Source: Hippasteria phrygiana
Lineage: Eukaryota; Echinodermata; Asteroidea; Valvatida; Goniasteridae
DNA length: 64,000 bases
Reading direction: 5' to 3'
Assembly: GCA_037893225.1 (NCBI GenBank)
Contig: JAZGUH010000186.1
Coordinates: 62,001-126,000, forward strand
In this document: piece by piece, positions 24,569 to 36,150 of the stretch
How the letters are laid out: each line of letters opens with the position of its first letter
How positions within the stretch are numbered: position 1 is the stretch's first letter
Made by a program: the position numbers and the translations under genes
Notes under the pieces: model-generated
Database searches by the model: none
What the model was told of the DNA's origin: nothing
The model's input: only the letters and a program-made list of their open reading frames with translations

Positions 24569-25079
24569 GATGATGTTGTGACAACGTTATAGTGACCTCA
24601 ATTTGCATGTTGACCCCAAGTGGGCGTGGTAAACTTTGGTGAAACAATTTTGGGACGTACTTAAAGTGGAGGAGAGGCTTCCTCAGATATTTAATTATGT
24701 ATAGTATGTATACATAGTATTAATATATTGTATAGTATGTTAACCAATATTAATTAAGTATTAAGCAATATAAAATCATTGATTTTCAGAGTTGCCGAAT
24801 CTTGCTAACATAAACCGTTTCATTAATTGCAGGAACGATTAAGTGTGGGAATGGCATCAAGTGCATACAGATCCATAGAGCATGCAAATTACTGCTCCAA
24901 CACGTTGTTCAAACGTTAATTAATACAAATTATAATATGATTTATTTTTACGTAAAAATAACACTTATTTTATAACATTTTAGTAACATTTGGGTGCAAT
25001 TCCCTAACATTTCTAAGATATCATTATATTATTAAAACAATGTAAAACAATGTAAGAGCTGAATGCCCAGTCACAAGCA
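24569..25079. other. Non-coding stretch after the satellite
   Basis: The satellite stops after a last catctgaacatttg. No gene is seen; (ta)-rich words around 24700 and aacatt/aatgtt words near 24980-25050 resemble satellite vocabulary. Confidence 0.5.
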
Positions 25080-25773
25080 ACCCAGCTAACACATTGATGT
25101 GTAATGTTGTGATGATATTACGAAATAATGTTATGGCGACATGGTCTTACAAACGTTTTAGTGATACCTACATGACATTAATGAAAAAATGTTGGTGCGA
25201 TGTTTTCATAACGTTTCAAAATGTTCACAAAACATTGCCCATGAAATATTTTTACGATGTCAAATTAATATTTCATGGGCAATGTTTGTAAACATTTTGA
25301 AACGTTATGAAAACATCGCACCAACGTATTTTCATGAATGTCATGTCGGTATCACAAAAACGTTTGTAAGACCATGTCGCCATAACATTTTTGCGAAATA
25401 TCACGACAACATTACCTTAAAGATGTTATTTTGATGTTTCAGCATCAGGTCAATGTAACGTTATGAAAACATCGCACCAACGTTTTTTCATGAATGTCAT
25501 GTCGGTATCACAAAAACGTTTGTAAGACCATGTCGCCATAACATTTTTGCGAAATATCACGACAACATTACCTTAAAGATGTTATTTTGATGTTTCAGCA
25601 TCAGGTCAATGTAACGTTATGAAAACATCGCACCAACGCTTTTTCATGAATGTCATGTCGGTATCACAAAAACGTTTGTAAGACCATGTCGCCATAACAT
25701 TATTTCGTAATATCATCAAAACATTACACATAACATTTATACCACGTTATAAAAACATCAATGTGTTAGCTGG
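25080..25773. mobile_element. Foldback MITE with three 156-bp internal repeats
   Basis: Ends are cccagctaacacatt on the left and aatgtgttagctggg on the right. The left interior (ttatggcgacatggtcttac, gatgttttcataacg) is the reverse complement of the right. Inside, the block starting aacgttatgaaaacatcgc recurs at 25301, 25457 and 25613, spacing 156 bp. Flanking caa on both sides may be a 3-bp target duplication. Non-coding. Confidence 0.88.
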
Positions 25774-26274
25774 GCAATAACATGATACGATCATTCGGAC
25801 ACGGCTGGCTGTGGCCGCGTGCGCGACCTCAATCGAGGTGTTTACGTAAGCTATCCCTTACAAAAAAGTTCTATAGAATTCAATAAAAACAAATTCTATA
25901 GAATTTCTATACGATATTCTATAGAATTCCTTTATAGAATTTGTATAGAGTTTCTTTAGAGATTCTTTAGAGTTTCTTTAGAAAATGGGCCACTTTTCTA
26001 TAAAAAACTTACAATTCTATAAAAGATAATTCTATAGAATGTCTATAAGATTCTACAGAATTTTTCTATAGATTTGTATATATAATTGATATACTTTCTT
26101 TAGAGATCCTCTATAGTTTTTATAGAATTCTTTAGAAAATTTGCCTTTTTTCTATAAAACATCAAATAGAATTCTATAGAAATGACCACTTTTCTATAAA
26201 ACATCTAGTAGAATTCTATAGAAATATGACCACTTTTCTATAAAATATCTAGTAGAATTCTACATAAATAATTA

Positions 26275-28318
26275 AGACAATGATGAATTTAAGCTCCACC
26301 TTGAAGACAAAGTGAGTAAAAACGTTTTTCAGTCAAAAGTTGACCAAAGACCGTCCTGTAAATTTATTGTGCATGCATATAACTGGACTGAAATATCCAA
26401 TTAATACAATACTGGGCCTGGCCATGGCTGGCTGCAAATAAAGGCACCACATGTTTGTACATGTAATTAAACAAGACTGGCAAAAATCAATCTTTGATAA
26501 AACATAATTTAAAAATTTTACTCTTCTGCATTTATTCTTTCACATTGCCTAATTAACATCCCAGATTAAAGTGCACACCTGCAGGTAATTTGTCATTATC
26601 TCATTCTGGGACGTAGCAAGAAAGATCAGAAACTCCAAGTTATTCAAACTTGAAGTTCAAGTACGTATACGTACACTATACATGTATCCACAGTGTTCAT
26701 ATGTGGATATGTACATTGTACATAATACATGTACATTGTACGTACACTTGGCTTTTGTACACAGTAGTACATCCACGTTTTTTTCGAACGGTATTATATT
26801 ACACGTCGCGTCGACCGCAGGCGCATTTTGCATAATTGGGGCAATCGGTCAAACTTAACCATGGAGGTCAGACCAGTCACGTGATATGAATGATGCATGT
26901 TTAGCCACGATTTCCATAGTCGGGTCCCGCCCTCAAAAGTAGAAATATCCAAGACGTTACTGCAACTCCGTGATTGATCGCGCGCTCGCCCGCCGGTGAC
27001 AGCCTGTAAATTGCGCCCTCTGTTGATGACAAGTATCAGACAGTAACGTCTTGGAACCAAGACTACCGTTGCATATGCAGAGCTATCCAAGTCCTTGCCC
27101 ATTACAGAGCTGCCTAAGTCGTGTAAGTCCTTGCTCAAGTCCTCTCCCGTAAGATCTTCCGAGTTACATGTATATTATATAAGATCTTTTCTTAATTGTA
27201 CACTTGTTAAACCCTTTTGTATGCGGTAAGTCTACAATATTGTTACTATTCCCTTTGTTGGCTTATTACACAATCTTATTTTGACTATAATATTCTGTAA
27301 AGATTGTCTCCATTGTTGCTTTGTATGTTAGTGATAACAAAACAGTGGTTAGCCAGTTAGCTGTCTAAATTTCAAATGAAAAGGGAAAATAAAATGTATA
27401 TGACAAAGGGGAAATTTCTTTGGGGGGGGGGGGGGGGGGGGGGGCACACTGCCATAGCCGTCAACTCCCAAAATATTGGGGGGGGGGGGGATGTGCCCCC
27501 CCTGATCGCCCGTGCTTTAAGTCCATTAGAAAGTCCATTTAACCCTCAAAAATAGTTTTATTTAACTTTAAATGTTTGCCTATTGATCGCCACAAAATTA
27601 TTTCATAAATGTTCATCTGTGTCCGGAGTAAACCGAGTTTCACTAGTCCGTGTGTATTTTAGATTTTCGTTAGTATGAGTTCAATTTTTCGCCAGGACAT
27701 TTCTCTTTACGTCAGGTTATTTATTTTCCAATTTAAGGTCTCCGGAAGTTCGCCAACAGGGGTGATTGTTCACTAATAATATTTTAACAACGAAAATGTA
27801 GTTTCCCCCTTAAAATCTCAATTAAATTTCAGAGATTTATGGTGGGATCTATTTCCATTGTTAAAGATTCATGTGTTTTAGGCTCTTTTATCTTTCATAT
27901 TTTAATCATTCTTGTTCGTCTCTTTGCATTTGTTTAAAAATATTTACAAATATGTACAAAATATTTAAGCCTTCTTGAATTTACTTGTTTTGTATCCGTC
28001 CAAAATAAAAAAAAAAATACCTTTTTTGCCTACCCTGTGTGAATTTCAAATTATTTATGTATTAGATTTGGAACAATTCAGGACTGTTTTGGCCATGGCC
28101 TATGCTGGAAATATATTCAGTGAAAAGTACACAGCAAAAAAGTATTGATCTCCAATTGTTTTAATTTTAAAGGATGAAGTGTATCACGTTGATATTTTCT
28201 TGTCAAGAGTAATGCCATAGGTTGATAGAAAAGTCCACATACATATAAAGGATTCAATTAAAATGTTTAGAAAAGTTACCAAGTTTGTAAATATTTATGA
28301 CATTTTATACAAATGGGG
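26275..28318. other. Unique core of the palindromic element
   Basis: No gene recognised. Contains gtac-rich palindromes (26660-26760), a short inverted pair ccaagacgttactg/cagtaacgtcttgg (26950/27040), and two long G runs (about 27421 and 27479) next to a stretch reading atgtgccccccctgatcg, a style common in dispersed invertebrate repeats. Confidence 0.5.
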
Positions 28319-28631
28319 TAATATTTCTATAGAATTCTAATAGGTGTTTTATAGAAAAGCGGTCATATTTCTATAGAATTCTACCAGATGTTTTAAAGAA
28401 AAGTTGTCATATTTCTATAGAATTCTATTAGATATTTTATAGAAAAAAGGCTAATTTTCTAAAGAATTCTATAAAAACTATAGAGGATCTCTAAAGAAAT
28501 TATAACAATTACATATACAAATCTATAGACAAATTCTGTAGAATCTTATAGACATTCTATAGAATTATCTTTTATAGAATTGTAAAATTTCTATAGAATT
28601 CTATAAAATGCTTTATAGAAAAGTGGCCCAT

Positions 28632-29250
28632 TTTCTAAAGAAACTGTAAAGAAACTGTAAAGAAACTGTAAAGAAACTGTAAAGAAACTGTAAAGAAACT
28701 GTAAAGAAACTGTAAAGAAACTCGAAAGAAACTGTAAAGAAACTCGAAAGAAACTCGAAAGAAACTCGAAAGAAACTCGAAAGAAACTCGAAAGAAACTC
28801 GAAAGAAACTCGAAAGAAACTCGAAAGAAACTCGAAAGAAACTCGAAAGAAACTCGAAAGAAACTCCCAAGAAACTCCCAAGAAACTCCCAAGAAACTCC
28901 CAAGAAACTCCCAAGAAACTCCCAAGAAACTCTAAAGAATCTCTAAAGAAACACTCAAGAAACTCTAAAGAATCTCTAAAGAAACACTCAAGAAACTCTC
29001 AAGAAACTCTCAAGAAACTCTCAAGAAACACTCAAGAAACTCTAAAGAATCTCTCAAGAAACTCTCAAGAAACTCAAGAAACTCTCAAGAAACTCTCAAG
29101 AAACTCTCAAGAATCTCTAAAGAATCTCTCAAGAAACTCTCAAGAAACTCTCAAGAAACTCTCAAGAAACTCTCAAGAAACTCTCAAGAAACTCTCAAGA
29201 AACTCTCAAGAAACTCTCAAGAAACTCTCAAGAAACTCTCAAGAAACTCT
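28632..29250. repeat. 11-bp minisatellite (aagaaactcga-like), about 56 units
   Basis: Tandem 11-bp units come in sorted blocks: aaagaaactgt first, then aaagaaactcg, aagaaactccc, and aagaaactctc with occasional aagaatctcta. Only about three related units (gagtttctttagagattcttt on the opposite strand) stand at the matching place in the left arm (25945-25985), so the expansion is on one side. Because 11 is not a multiple of 3, all - strand frames look open with the same SFFRVSFEFL-type repeat; this is not coding. Confidence 0.95.
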
Positions 29251-29344
29251 ATAAAAAATTTATATAGGAATTCTTTAAAGGAATTCTATAGAATATCGTA
29301 TAGAAATTCTATATTTTTTTGTTTGTAAGGGGAAACATTTTTAA

Positions 29345-30420
29345 AATAAATAATTAGGTGTGTGTGTGGCGAAGTTTGCTGAAATCACTTTATAATTGAT
29401 GTATATAATCGGCTTCGTGCTAAGAACAAGTTGAGGGGGAGAAAGAATGATGACGTCACCAGACCGAAAGTTGCAATGAAAATACCTTTAAACCTTAAAA
29501 AATTGCTGAAAACTCAACCGCGAAAGATATAGGCCTAATCTAGATATTTGCTTCAGAAGGCAGAGTCTACATAGCTCTCGAGCTTTCTGATAATGACGTC
29601 ACGATTACGTCATCAAATATCGGATTACAAGCAATAAAAGATTTCTAGATTTAATCTTTTAAAATCAGTATAAAATCAATCGAGAGAGATCTGATTTTGC
29701 TTTTTACGGGAACTGATAGAATAATTATTTAGAGTCTTCATTTTTGATATTACGTGCAAAGTCACGTGACCTTTCCTTCCGGTTGAAACCGGAAGTGCCT
29801 CATAATTTGAAAGTGGAAAAAGATGTGAACTTGCTTTCAACGATGATAGTCTCCAGCTAAGTTGTACTTAAAAAAATCATAACCGGTAACGTCATATAAT
29901 GTTAGAGCGCCCTCTAGCGGCATGTTGAAAAATGTTTAAAATGAACAATCAGTTGATGTGTGTGGCGAAGTTTGCTGAAATCACTTTATAATTGATGTAT
30001 ATAAATCAGCTTCATGCTAAGAACTTGAGGGGGAGAAATTAAAAAATTAATGACGTCCCTAGACAGGAAGTTACATTGAAAAAAAATTTAAACCTTAAAC
30101 AAATTGCTGAAAAATCAACCGCGAGAGATATAATCCAGATTTTCCCTTCGAATAGCAGTTAACATAGCTCCCGAGCTCTCTGATAATGACGTCACGATGA
30201 CGTGTTCAAGTATCAGATTACAAGCAATTGAAGATTTCTAGATTTAATCTTTGAAAATCAATTGAAGTTCAACCGTGAGAGATCTGATTTTGCTTTTTAT
30301 GGGAACTGATAGAATAATCCAGGCAAGTGATAAAGATGAAAATTTATGCGACGTCACGATGACGCTATCTGACGATTTTATGTTTATCACTCACGTTATC
30401 GGTCAACCCCTTTAAACTGA
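29345..30420. repeat. Diverged direct repeat, about 595-bp spacing
   Basis: The segment tggcgaagtttgctgaaatc...aattgatgtatataa at 29365 recurs at 29960, followed in both by tgagggggagaaa, an atgacgtc word, aaaccttaaa, ctcaaccgcgaaagatat-like text and agatctgattttgcttttta. The copies clearly share origin but differ at many sites. No coding potential recognised. Confidence 0.85.
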
Positions 30421-30488
30421 ACAGAAAGTGAAAGTGCACGTCAAGCTTAAATCTTTGTGGTGTATAATTTAGTCACTTCGGAATATTC

Positions 30489-30526
30489 TCCCCCCCCCCC
30501 CCCCCCCCCCCACTTCGGAATATTCT

Positions 30527-30554
<28 letters not shown>
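30489..30554. repeat. Two long poly-C tracts in a small tandem duplication
   Basis: cttcggaatattct followed by about 20 C, then the same again with a longer C run. The length of such runs is unreliable in assemblies. Confidence 0.9.
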
Positions 30555-30557
<3 letters not shown>

Positions 30558-31375
30558 TTGTTGCTGTCGTCGTCGGGTATTTATTTGCAGGTGTGTCTCA
30601 CTAAGAAATCAAGACTTTTAATTGCACAATCCGAGTTACATTATCATAACGTCATCTCTACTTTTTTATTATTTTAAAAAATTATATTTTGTTATAATTG
30701 CAAAATCTTGTTAAACAACATGATGAATTAACTTTCATTTTAACTTTACAAGGTAGATTTTGGTGAGAATTGGAAACTCCCGGAAAAGCCATGTGTTCTG
30801 TCTTGTGACAGACACATCTCTAGTTTGTTAGTGGATTTGTTGCCGGATCAGACTTTCTTTTACCAGTAAACGATATTAAGCCGGAGACATACAGCGCCCT
30901 CTTTGACACATACCGTAGATGAGTAGGCCTTGGCCTTATTGCCACCATTGTTCCAGTAGCTGTAAGTGTAACAGAATGGATGGTGCATTTGATATGTTTA
31001 AGTGAGGGATCTAGGGTTGGATAGGCCTCCCCGATTTTCTTGCAAACGGTCTGACTCCTGCATATTGTGAATACGAAGTCACAACGACAATGTTGGCATG
31101 GAACCAGACTAAGATTTGTCACGGTAAAAGTGTTAAAGTTCCGAAAAACAGTCACACTGCATGTTTAGTGCCGTTTTCCCTATATTGTTTACTAAAAAAG
31201 AAAGCCGGATCTGGCTAAATATCCACAATGTCCACTGTCATTATATTTAGCCAAATACTATATAGCAGAGTGGCAGATTAGCCATAGATGATATTTAAAA
31301 GAATGGGCTAACCTTTGGTAGTTTAGTGAATAATACAACATATAGACTTAACAAACTCATATTAATAACCAGGGG
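30555..31375. other. Non-coding stretch
   Basis: No gene or repeat family recognised. A 111-codon open - strand frame (30820-31155) has no recognisable domain. Confidence 0.5.
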
Positions 31376-31623
31376 GGTGTTTCATAAAACTTTAAGATTG
31401 ATCTTATCTGCCGAAAATCAATCTTATCTCTCTTTATCAATCTTATATTTAAGATTTAAGAAGTGTGATATCAATCTTAAAATTCAATCTTAAAGTTACA
31501 AGTGATCTTGATCACTTGTAACTTGTACACAGAATCAGACTTAAATATCACATGCTAATCACATTGATAAATGGCGGGAAATTGTAAAGCAAATTGTATA
31601 TCATTTATGTGCAACTTTCAATA

Positions 31624-33450
31624 ATGGCAGCACATCTTTTGTTGATTGAGCAGCACAATCGACGTGCTCTGCGTGCACCTTAGTTTTTCGGGATAGAGTT
31701 AACCCACTAGATAATTACAATGACAAACAAATATGTTCAAGCGGTACAGATTCACAAGGCAAGGCTGCATGCACATTATCGACCTTCTTGAAGAAGAATT
31801 AAAACCGAACTCAGTACGAAACCATGCCATTCCTCCCAGCTTACAAGTCTTCACTGCATTACAGTACTATGCCTCAGGATAATTGCTCACTTGTGCTGGG
31901 GATGAGACAGGCATCAGTGTTGCTAGTGCCTGCAGAGTTGTGAGAAGAGTCACCAACCTTCTTTGTGACAAACGAAATGACTACATCCAGTTCCCTCACA
32001 CTCCAGCAGAATTGGATAAGGTTAAAGGGGAATTCTTTGGGCTTCATGGATTCCCAAATGTGGTAGGAGCAGTTGACTGCACACATGTGCGACTTCGTGG
32101 TTGCCCCTGGGGCCCCAATGAGCATGTTTTCGTCAACAGGAAGGGTTTCCATAGTATCAATATCCAGCTGATCTGTGATGCAAATCATAGATTAAAAAAT
32201 GTTTCAGCTAGGTGGCCGGGCATGCAGTGCTCATGACAGCAGAATTCTGCAAGCCAGTCGCATTGGGCAGATGTTTGAAGAGGGACGTTTGTCTGGAATT
32301 TTATTGGGTGACTCTGGTTATCCACTCCGCCCATGGTTGATGACGCCCATAGTCAACCCAGCAAACGCAGCCCAAGTTGCATATAATGGGTAAATTTTGC
32401 TTTTGGGGCAATGTTGCATGTATTTGTTCTATTGTTAGTATTTTCAATAAAAAACATAATTAATAAAATCTGCTGTTCGGGGGGGGGGGGGGGGGGGGGG
32501 AGGTTGATGTGGGAGCCATGATTGTGATTAACCAGTTCCATACACTATACACCCAAACTACGTACAAATGTTTTTCACGCTCTTCATGCAAGTTTTATTG
32601 ATCAATATATACAACAAAGACAATTTAATTTTATGCAACACCCAAATAAATCCCTGTTATCTGATTGATAGATCGTTGATCATGCATTGAATTATTTATC
32701 AATGCACGGCACGGCAGCGCCTCAAAAATTGACAGTCACACTATCGGTCGCGCTCTGACCAATCAGATGACGAGGATTTATTGAAAGTGCTATTCATGAA
32801 TGTTTAACGTTCGTGCAATGGAAAGAATAATTTCATTCGGTGACATGGAATTTTCCATTGCACTTAAATTGCATCTGTCACCTCATGAAAGTATTATTAC
32901 CATCGCACTTACAAACATTCATTATTTGTATAATTTCCAATATTTGTCTAATGCAATAAGACTTCACTTATTATACAATGCGGAGACTGGAGTTAAATTG
33001 AATGTTTGAAAAACAGTGTGACTCCTTATAATCACTGCTTTGTACTTTCATCTGACTCCGCATGAAAGTGTTGACATGAAACAGCATAATAGCTCGCCCA
33101 GCAGTTGTAAAGATTTTTCTGAAATACTTGGTTAGCTTTGTAATTCTCACATTTGTTTTGCAGTGCGCAAACATCAACTAGAGCTTCCATTGAGCAAGTA
33201 AACGGCCAGCTGAAGAATAAATTCAGATAAAACCAGTCCGTGCGTGCAATATTGTGACAGCATGCTGCGTCTTGCACAACATCAGCAACTCACTAAGAGA
33301 GCCAAATTTAGACCATGAAATTATGTGGATGTCCCAGCAGATGAAATGTATCCTGAAGCTGTGAATGGCAATGTTAACATTGGTGGAGAAGCAGCAAGAG
33401 CCCAAATCATAGCTAATTTCTTTACTCCTCTCAACCCACACAATAACTAG
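31624..33450 (+). pseudogene. PIF/Harbinger transposase, copy I, two exons
   Basis: DDE-superfamily (DDE_Tnp_4, HARBI1-like) transposase. The N-terminal part (31624-31880) starts MAAHLLLIEQHNRRAL and continues through several frames with RNHAIPPSLQVFTALQYYASG, then a stop at 31879-31881. The catalytic part has the first Asp in GAVDCTH (near 32068), FVNRKGFHSIN, a frameshift near 32225, then HDSRILQ and the second Asp in LLGDSGYPLRPW. A GT at 32390 and an AG ending at 33163 define a 774-bp intron; joining across it keeps frame and supplies the Glu in RASIEQVNG. Exon 2 has further frameshifts (near 33230 and 33325) before the stop at 33448-33450. All three catalytic residues survive, but the frame does not. 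Confidence 0.85.
32390..33163 (+). other. Intron of Harbinger transposase I, with poly-G and a MITE
   Basis: Bounded by gg/gtaaat and tttgttttgcag/t. It holds a run of about 20 G at 32480 and a palindromic MITE copy (about 32770-32990) whose arms, gtgcaatggaaagaataatttc and its partner ending attattaccatcgcac, are related to 35965-36115. Confidence 0.75.
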
Positions 33451-33688
33451 GTCTACCATTTGTTTTCATTGACAAATAGTTTTGTTATATCTCTGTCTTG
33501 GATACTGTATTTTGATTGGCCTAAAACAATCACGTGTCCGGTCTATAAAAACGACTGGCACACTCCAAACAGGATATCACACATCAGCCAGCTAGCTGTT
33601 GAGCTGTATCATTGGTACCCACGCAATTTTCACATGTACTGTTGATGATAGTAAACTATAGTGGGAGCTGCTGACTAGCAGACGATCT
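33451..33688. other. Flank of Harbinger I
   Basis: Non-coding; includes a caatcacgtgtcc...tataaaa stretch but nothing I can identify as a promoter with confidence. Confidence 0.3.
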
Positions 33689-34318
33689 GGGGCAAATTTC
33701 ACGGAGCTGCTAAGCACAAAAATTTGCTTAGCACCAAAAAGTCTTGCTTAATAAACGGGTTACAAGTCAAAACTCTGAGATTTCCATGCTAAGCAAACAA
33801 TACGTGATATACCAGTCACAAACAATATATATCATTATAACATCTCCTTGTGGTTCTTTATCCTGGTTGGCTGAAACACGGTCACGTGGGATTCACTAAT
33901 ATAGGCTAGTGCATGAAATTTGCGTCACCGTGCAGGACAATTTATGCATACGCGACAATTTTTAATTGGTGCGTTTTCATTTGCGCGTTGTGCGTCGAGA
34001 CACTCATTGATTTGTGCATATTTAGAAAAACACACTACAATATTGCACAACAAAGTCGCGTATATGCGCTTTAATACATCGCGCGCGCATAATTTCTGAA
34101 GTATACTCAAAATGTTTGACTGGTTACAGCGCCCTCAACTAGAGGAGGGTCCTATTTCCCTCGGCCTTTGGCTTTGGGAAATATGACCCTCTTCTGGTCA
34201 CTCACAGTCCCTCGGGCGCATAGACGTGCACTAGTGACCTCATTGCCATGTTTTTACCAAGGAAAACTTTTCATGCTAAGCAAACTTTTATGCTTCAGCT
34301 CCATGAAATTGGCCGCAG
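33689..34318. mobile_element. MITE with ggggcaaatttcacggagctg ends
   Basis: The left end, ctggggcaaatttcacggag followed by ctgctaagcac, is matched in reverse by tgctaagcaaacttttatgc... cttcagctccatgaaattggcc near 34273-34318. The aatttcac-g-agctgctaagca theme is typical of MITEs dispersed in echinoderm-like genomes (from general memory, not checked). Internal sequence is non-coding. Confidence 0.7.
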
Positions 34319-34725
34319 CTGTTTTGATCGCGTGATTTGAGTTAATTTCCACCGAGCAAGGCAAGTTGAACTAAAAAACTGGGTTCGGCGATATAACAAC
34401 AATTATTGCTGTACATGTGACGTGAGATGACGTTTTTAACACCCTCGGGGACGCACCTCCCCCTCGTTTGTTTCTTGAGAAACTTCAGATTCCTTTAGAA
34501 ACAAAGAAATGAACACTTTATGCATAGGCAGATATCAGTGGCAGGGTTTGCTTGACAAATTATGAGTTATAAAGTTGTATTCTAATTGAGTGATCCCCAC
34601 AATATGGCTTCCCAGGTTGTATCGTAAAATTGGGCATAATCCCTGGCTATACGGCATTCTGGGTTTATGACTTCTGAATAGTGCCCCCAAACAAAGACAC
34701 TGACAATTTGGGAGACCGCCAACAT

Positions 34726-34800
34726 AGGGCAAATCAACTCAGTTGGTAGAGCAACGGTATGGTATTCCGGAGGTCGCAGGTTCAAATCCTGCTCCTGTCA
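34726..34800 (+). ncRNA. tRNA-like SINE head
   Basis: A good A box (actcagttggtagagc) and B box (ggttcaaatcctgc) are spaced as in a tRNA, with an intact 5-bp T stem (gcagg/cctgc). The acceptor stem pairs at only about four of seven positions and the D and anticodon stems have mismatches, so it is more likely a tRNA-derived SINE than a working tRNA. The loop would read anticodon GGT (Thr-like). Confidence 0.65.
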
Positions 34801-35014
34801 GTTTGTTGGGTTCTCTTTGAAAATATAAACAAATTCTCTAAACTTTCTTTGAAACCTCATGTCAATTCATTTCTCAATGCTCCATTTAACTTGGCCTCTC
34901 ATTGTAGTGTGGTTTTCAGTTTTACAAAGTACAATGCAGTTGAGCTCTGAAAAAACATTTGCACTCTTAAATTAATTCAAAATTAATTGGAAGCTTTATT
35001 TTTCTACAATTTAC

Positions 35015-35505
35015 CTGGGATGAATCAAGCGGAAAGCATTCAGAGGATGCTGGGAGTAGCCCAAATTTAGCATCCGGTTCTACAGCATCCAGGACGACTT
35101 CCAAAGTTTCATTCCTTGTTGCCTGTGGTCCCCCACCTCATAAATATAATTGGGTATTTCATAATCATGGGTAATGTTACATTTATTGACTAGTAACATG
35201 ACGTTTATGCAGATTTTGCTTTACATGGTACTTGACATTAAAATCTGCGAATGAGGTATCCACACAAATCCCTATGATTAATTACTACTAGCCAAATAAA
35301 ATACAACACCAGAAAATTTGTTACTTTATAACCTTACATAGTTAACTGGTTTAATAGGAACCCCTCTGCATTGGTGTTATTTATTTGCGCTTGACTTCAT
35401 CTCTGTCCATATTTTTCGCACGTCTTTCCAATCCCTTTTAGCACCCCCATTTTCCCTCAGCTTCTGTGCCGCCTTTATCCAATACTTTTTGTTCCGGTCT
35501 TCAAC
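35015..35505 (-). pseudogene. SANT/Myb-like second protein of Harbinger I (two exons seen)
   Basis: PIF/Harbinger elements need a second, DNA-binding protein. Exon A starts after an AG (tcacataatag) at 35505 and reads NKKYWIKAAQKLRENGGAKR followed by DWKDVRKIWTEMKS, a SANT/Myb-like helix pattern with spaced Trp; the frame meets a stop at 35377-35379. Exon B (35136-35015) reads GGGPQATRNETLEVVLDAVE and ends at a clean cccag/gtaaat donor; a TGGGP-like motif after the SANT domain is usual in this family. The exon A donor is unclear, so the gene is probably broken. Both exons are too short to stand out as open frames. Confidence 0.6.
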
Positions 35506-35515
35506 CTATTATGTG

Positions 35516-35914
35516 AAAAAAGATGTACATGCACAAACAATTTGGATTTAAAATGGTGTTGCATTCATTAAATTTAGTATACATCATTTGTAAACCTAAA
35601 AAAAGAAATACTGAATTATTACTAAATACCGTACTAGTAAATAGCAGTTTCAAGCATCCTGTGAAATCATGGCACCTGGTGTGCTGTCGTTTTCACAAAA
35701 AGTGGAAATTTATAACATTTTCAAACGATTGTCGGCCGACAATTGTTGGAAATAGTCTCGTCCCCGACCACTTTTCTGATTCTCCATGGTGGTTCACAAA
35801 TTACATAAAACGATTTCTATATTTCTACATTTCACATTTTACTTTTCTTGTTGGTGGTATTTCACTGTTGACCTCGGCTCTGATATACATGTTTATCTTC
35901 AAGCAAGCTTGAAT
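35516..35914. other. Non-coding stretch sharing sequence with 59990-60080
   Basis: A 129-codon open frame here has no recognisable domain. The words ataccgtacta, aatagcag, ttcaagcatcctgtgaaatcatg are closely similar to 60015-60075, so this is a dispersed repeat, possibly shared by Harbinger copies I and III. Confidence 0.5.
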
Positions 35915-35919
35915 CCTCG

Positions 35920-36150
35920 ATCCTGATTGGTCGATCCATGGCAACTGACAGTGTGATATTATACAAATAATGAATGTTTGTGAGTGCGATGGTAAGAATA
36001 ATTTCATGAGGTGACAGATGGCATGTTCCATTCCACGAGGCGAAGCCGAGTGTAATGGGACATTCCATCTGTCACCGAATGAAATTATTCTTACCATCGC
36101 ACTCACAAACATTCATTATTTGTTTTATACAACGCCTGAATAAATCCGAC
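35920..36150. mobile_element. Palindromic MITE
   Basis: Arms aataatgaatgtttgtgagtg...gcgatggtaagaataatttc (35966-36010) and its reverse complement (36075-36120) surround a short core with ccacgaggcgaagccgag. Related to the MITE inside the transposase intron at 32770-32990. A further related segment, inverted, lies at 37215-37300. Confidence 0.85.

Larger units (their letters stand above)
25855..29332. mobile_element. Palindromic element built on ttctatagaa units
   Basis: The left arm, 25855-26270 (starting cccttacaaaaaagttctat), is matched in reverse complement by 28320-28640 and 29250-29332 (ending ttgtttgtaagggg). Both arms are strings of short ttctatagaatt palindromes and gaccacttttctataaaaca blocks. 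The right arm is interrupted by the minisatellite listed below. No clear target duplication and no transposase are seen, so this is a non-autonomous inverted-repeat element of unknown superfamily. Confidence 0.85.
31376..35510. mobile_element. PIF/Harbinger-type DNA transposon, copy I (decayed)
   Basis: A + strand DDE transposase (31624-33450) and a - strand SANT/Myb-like second gene (35015-35505), the two-gene layout of PIF/Harbinger transposons, arranged convergently. The left boundary is guessed from a gggggtgtttcataaaact word at 31376, followed by aagattgatctt inverted words. The right end is not resolved. Three smaller repeats have inserted between the genes. Confidence 0.65.

Noticed and set aside
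27421..27490. Poly-G tracts as G-quadruplex control elements
   Set aside because: Long G or C runs occur at many repeat boundaries here (27421, 30489, 32480, 42790, 54181, 55436); they look like homopolymer growth, and their lengths are unreliable.
28591..28925. Three overlapping - strand open frames with SFFRVSFEFL repeats
   Set aside because: They are the three frames of one 11-bp minisatellite; the peptide repeat is a by-product of the period.
30820..31155. 111-codon - strand open frame as a gene
   Set aside because: No recognised domain, no clear splice sites, isolated between repeats.
34726..34800. Functional tRNA gene
   Set aside because: A and B boxes are good, but the acceptor, D and anticodon stems pair poorly; a tRNA-derived SINE fits better.
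35523..35912. 129-codon open frame
   Set aside because: No domain; part of the stretch is a dispersed non-coding repeat also seen near 60015.
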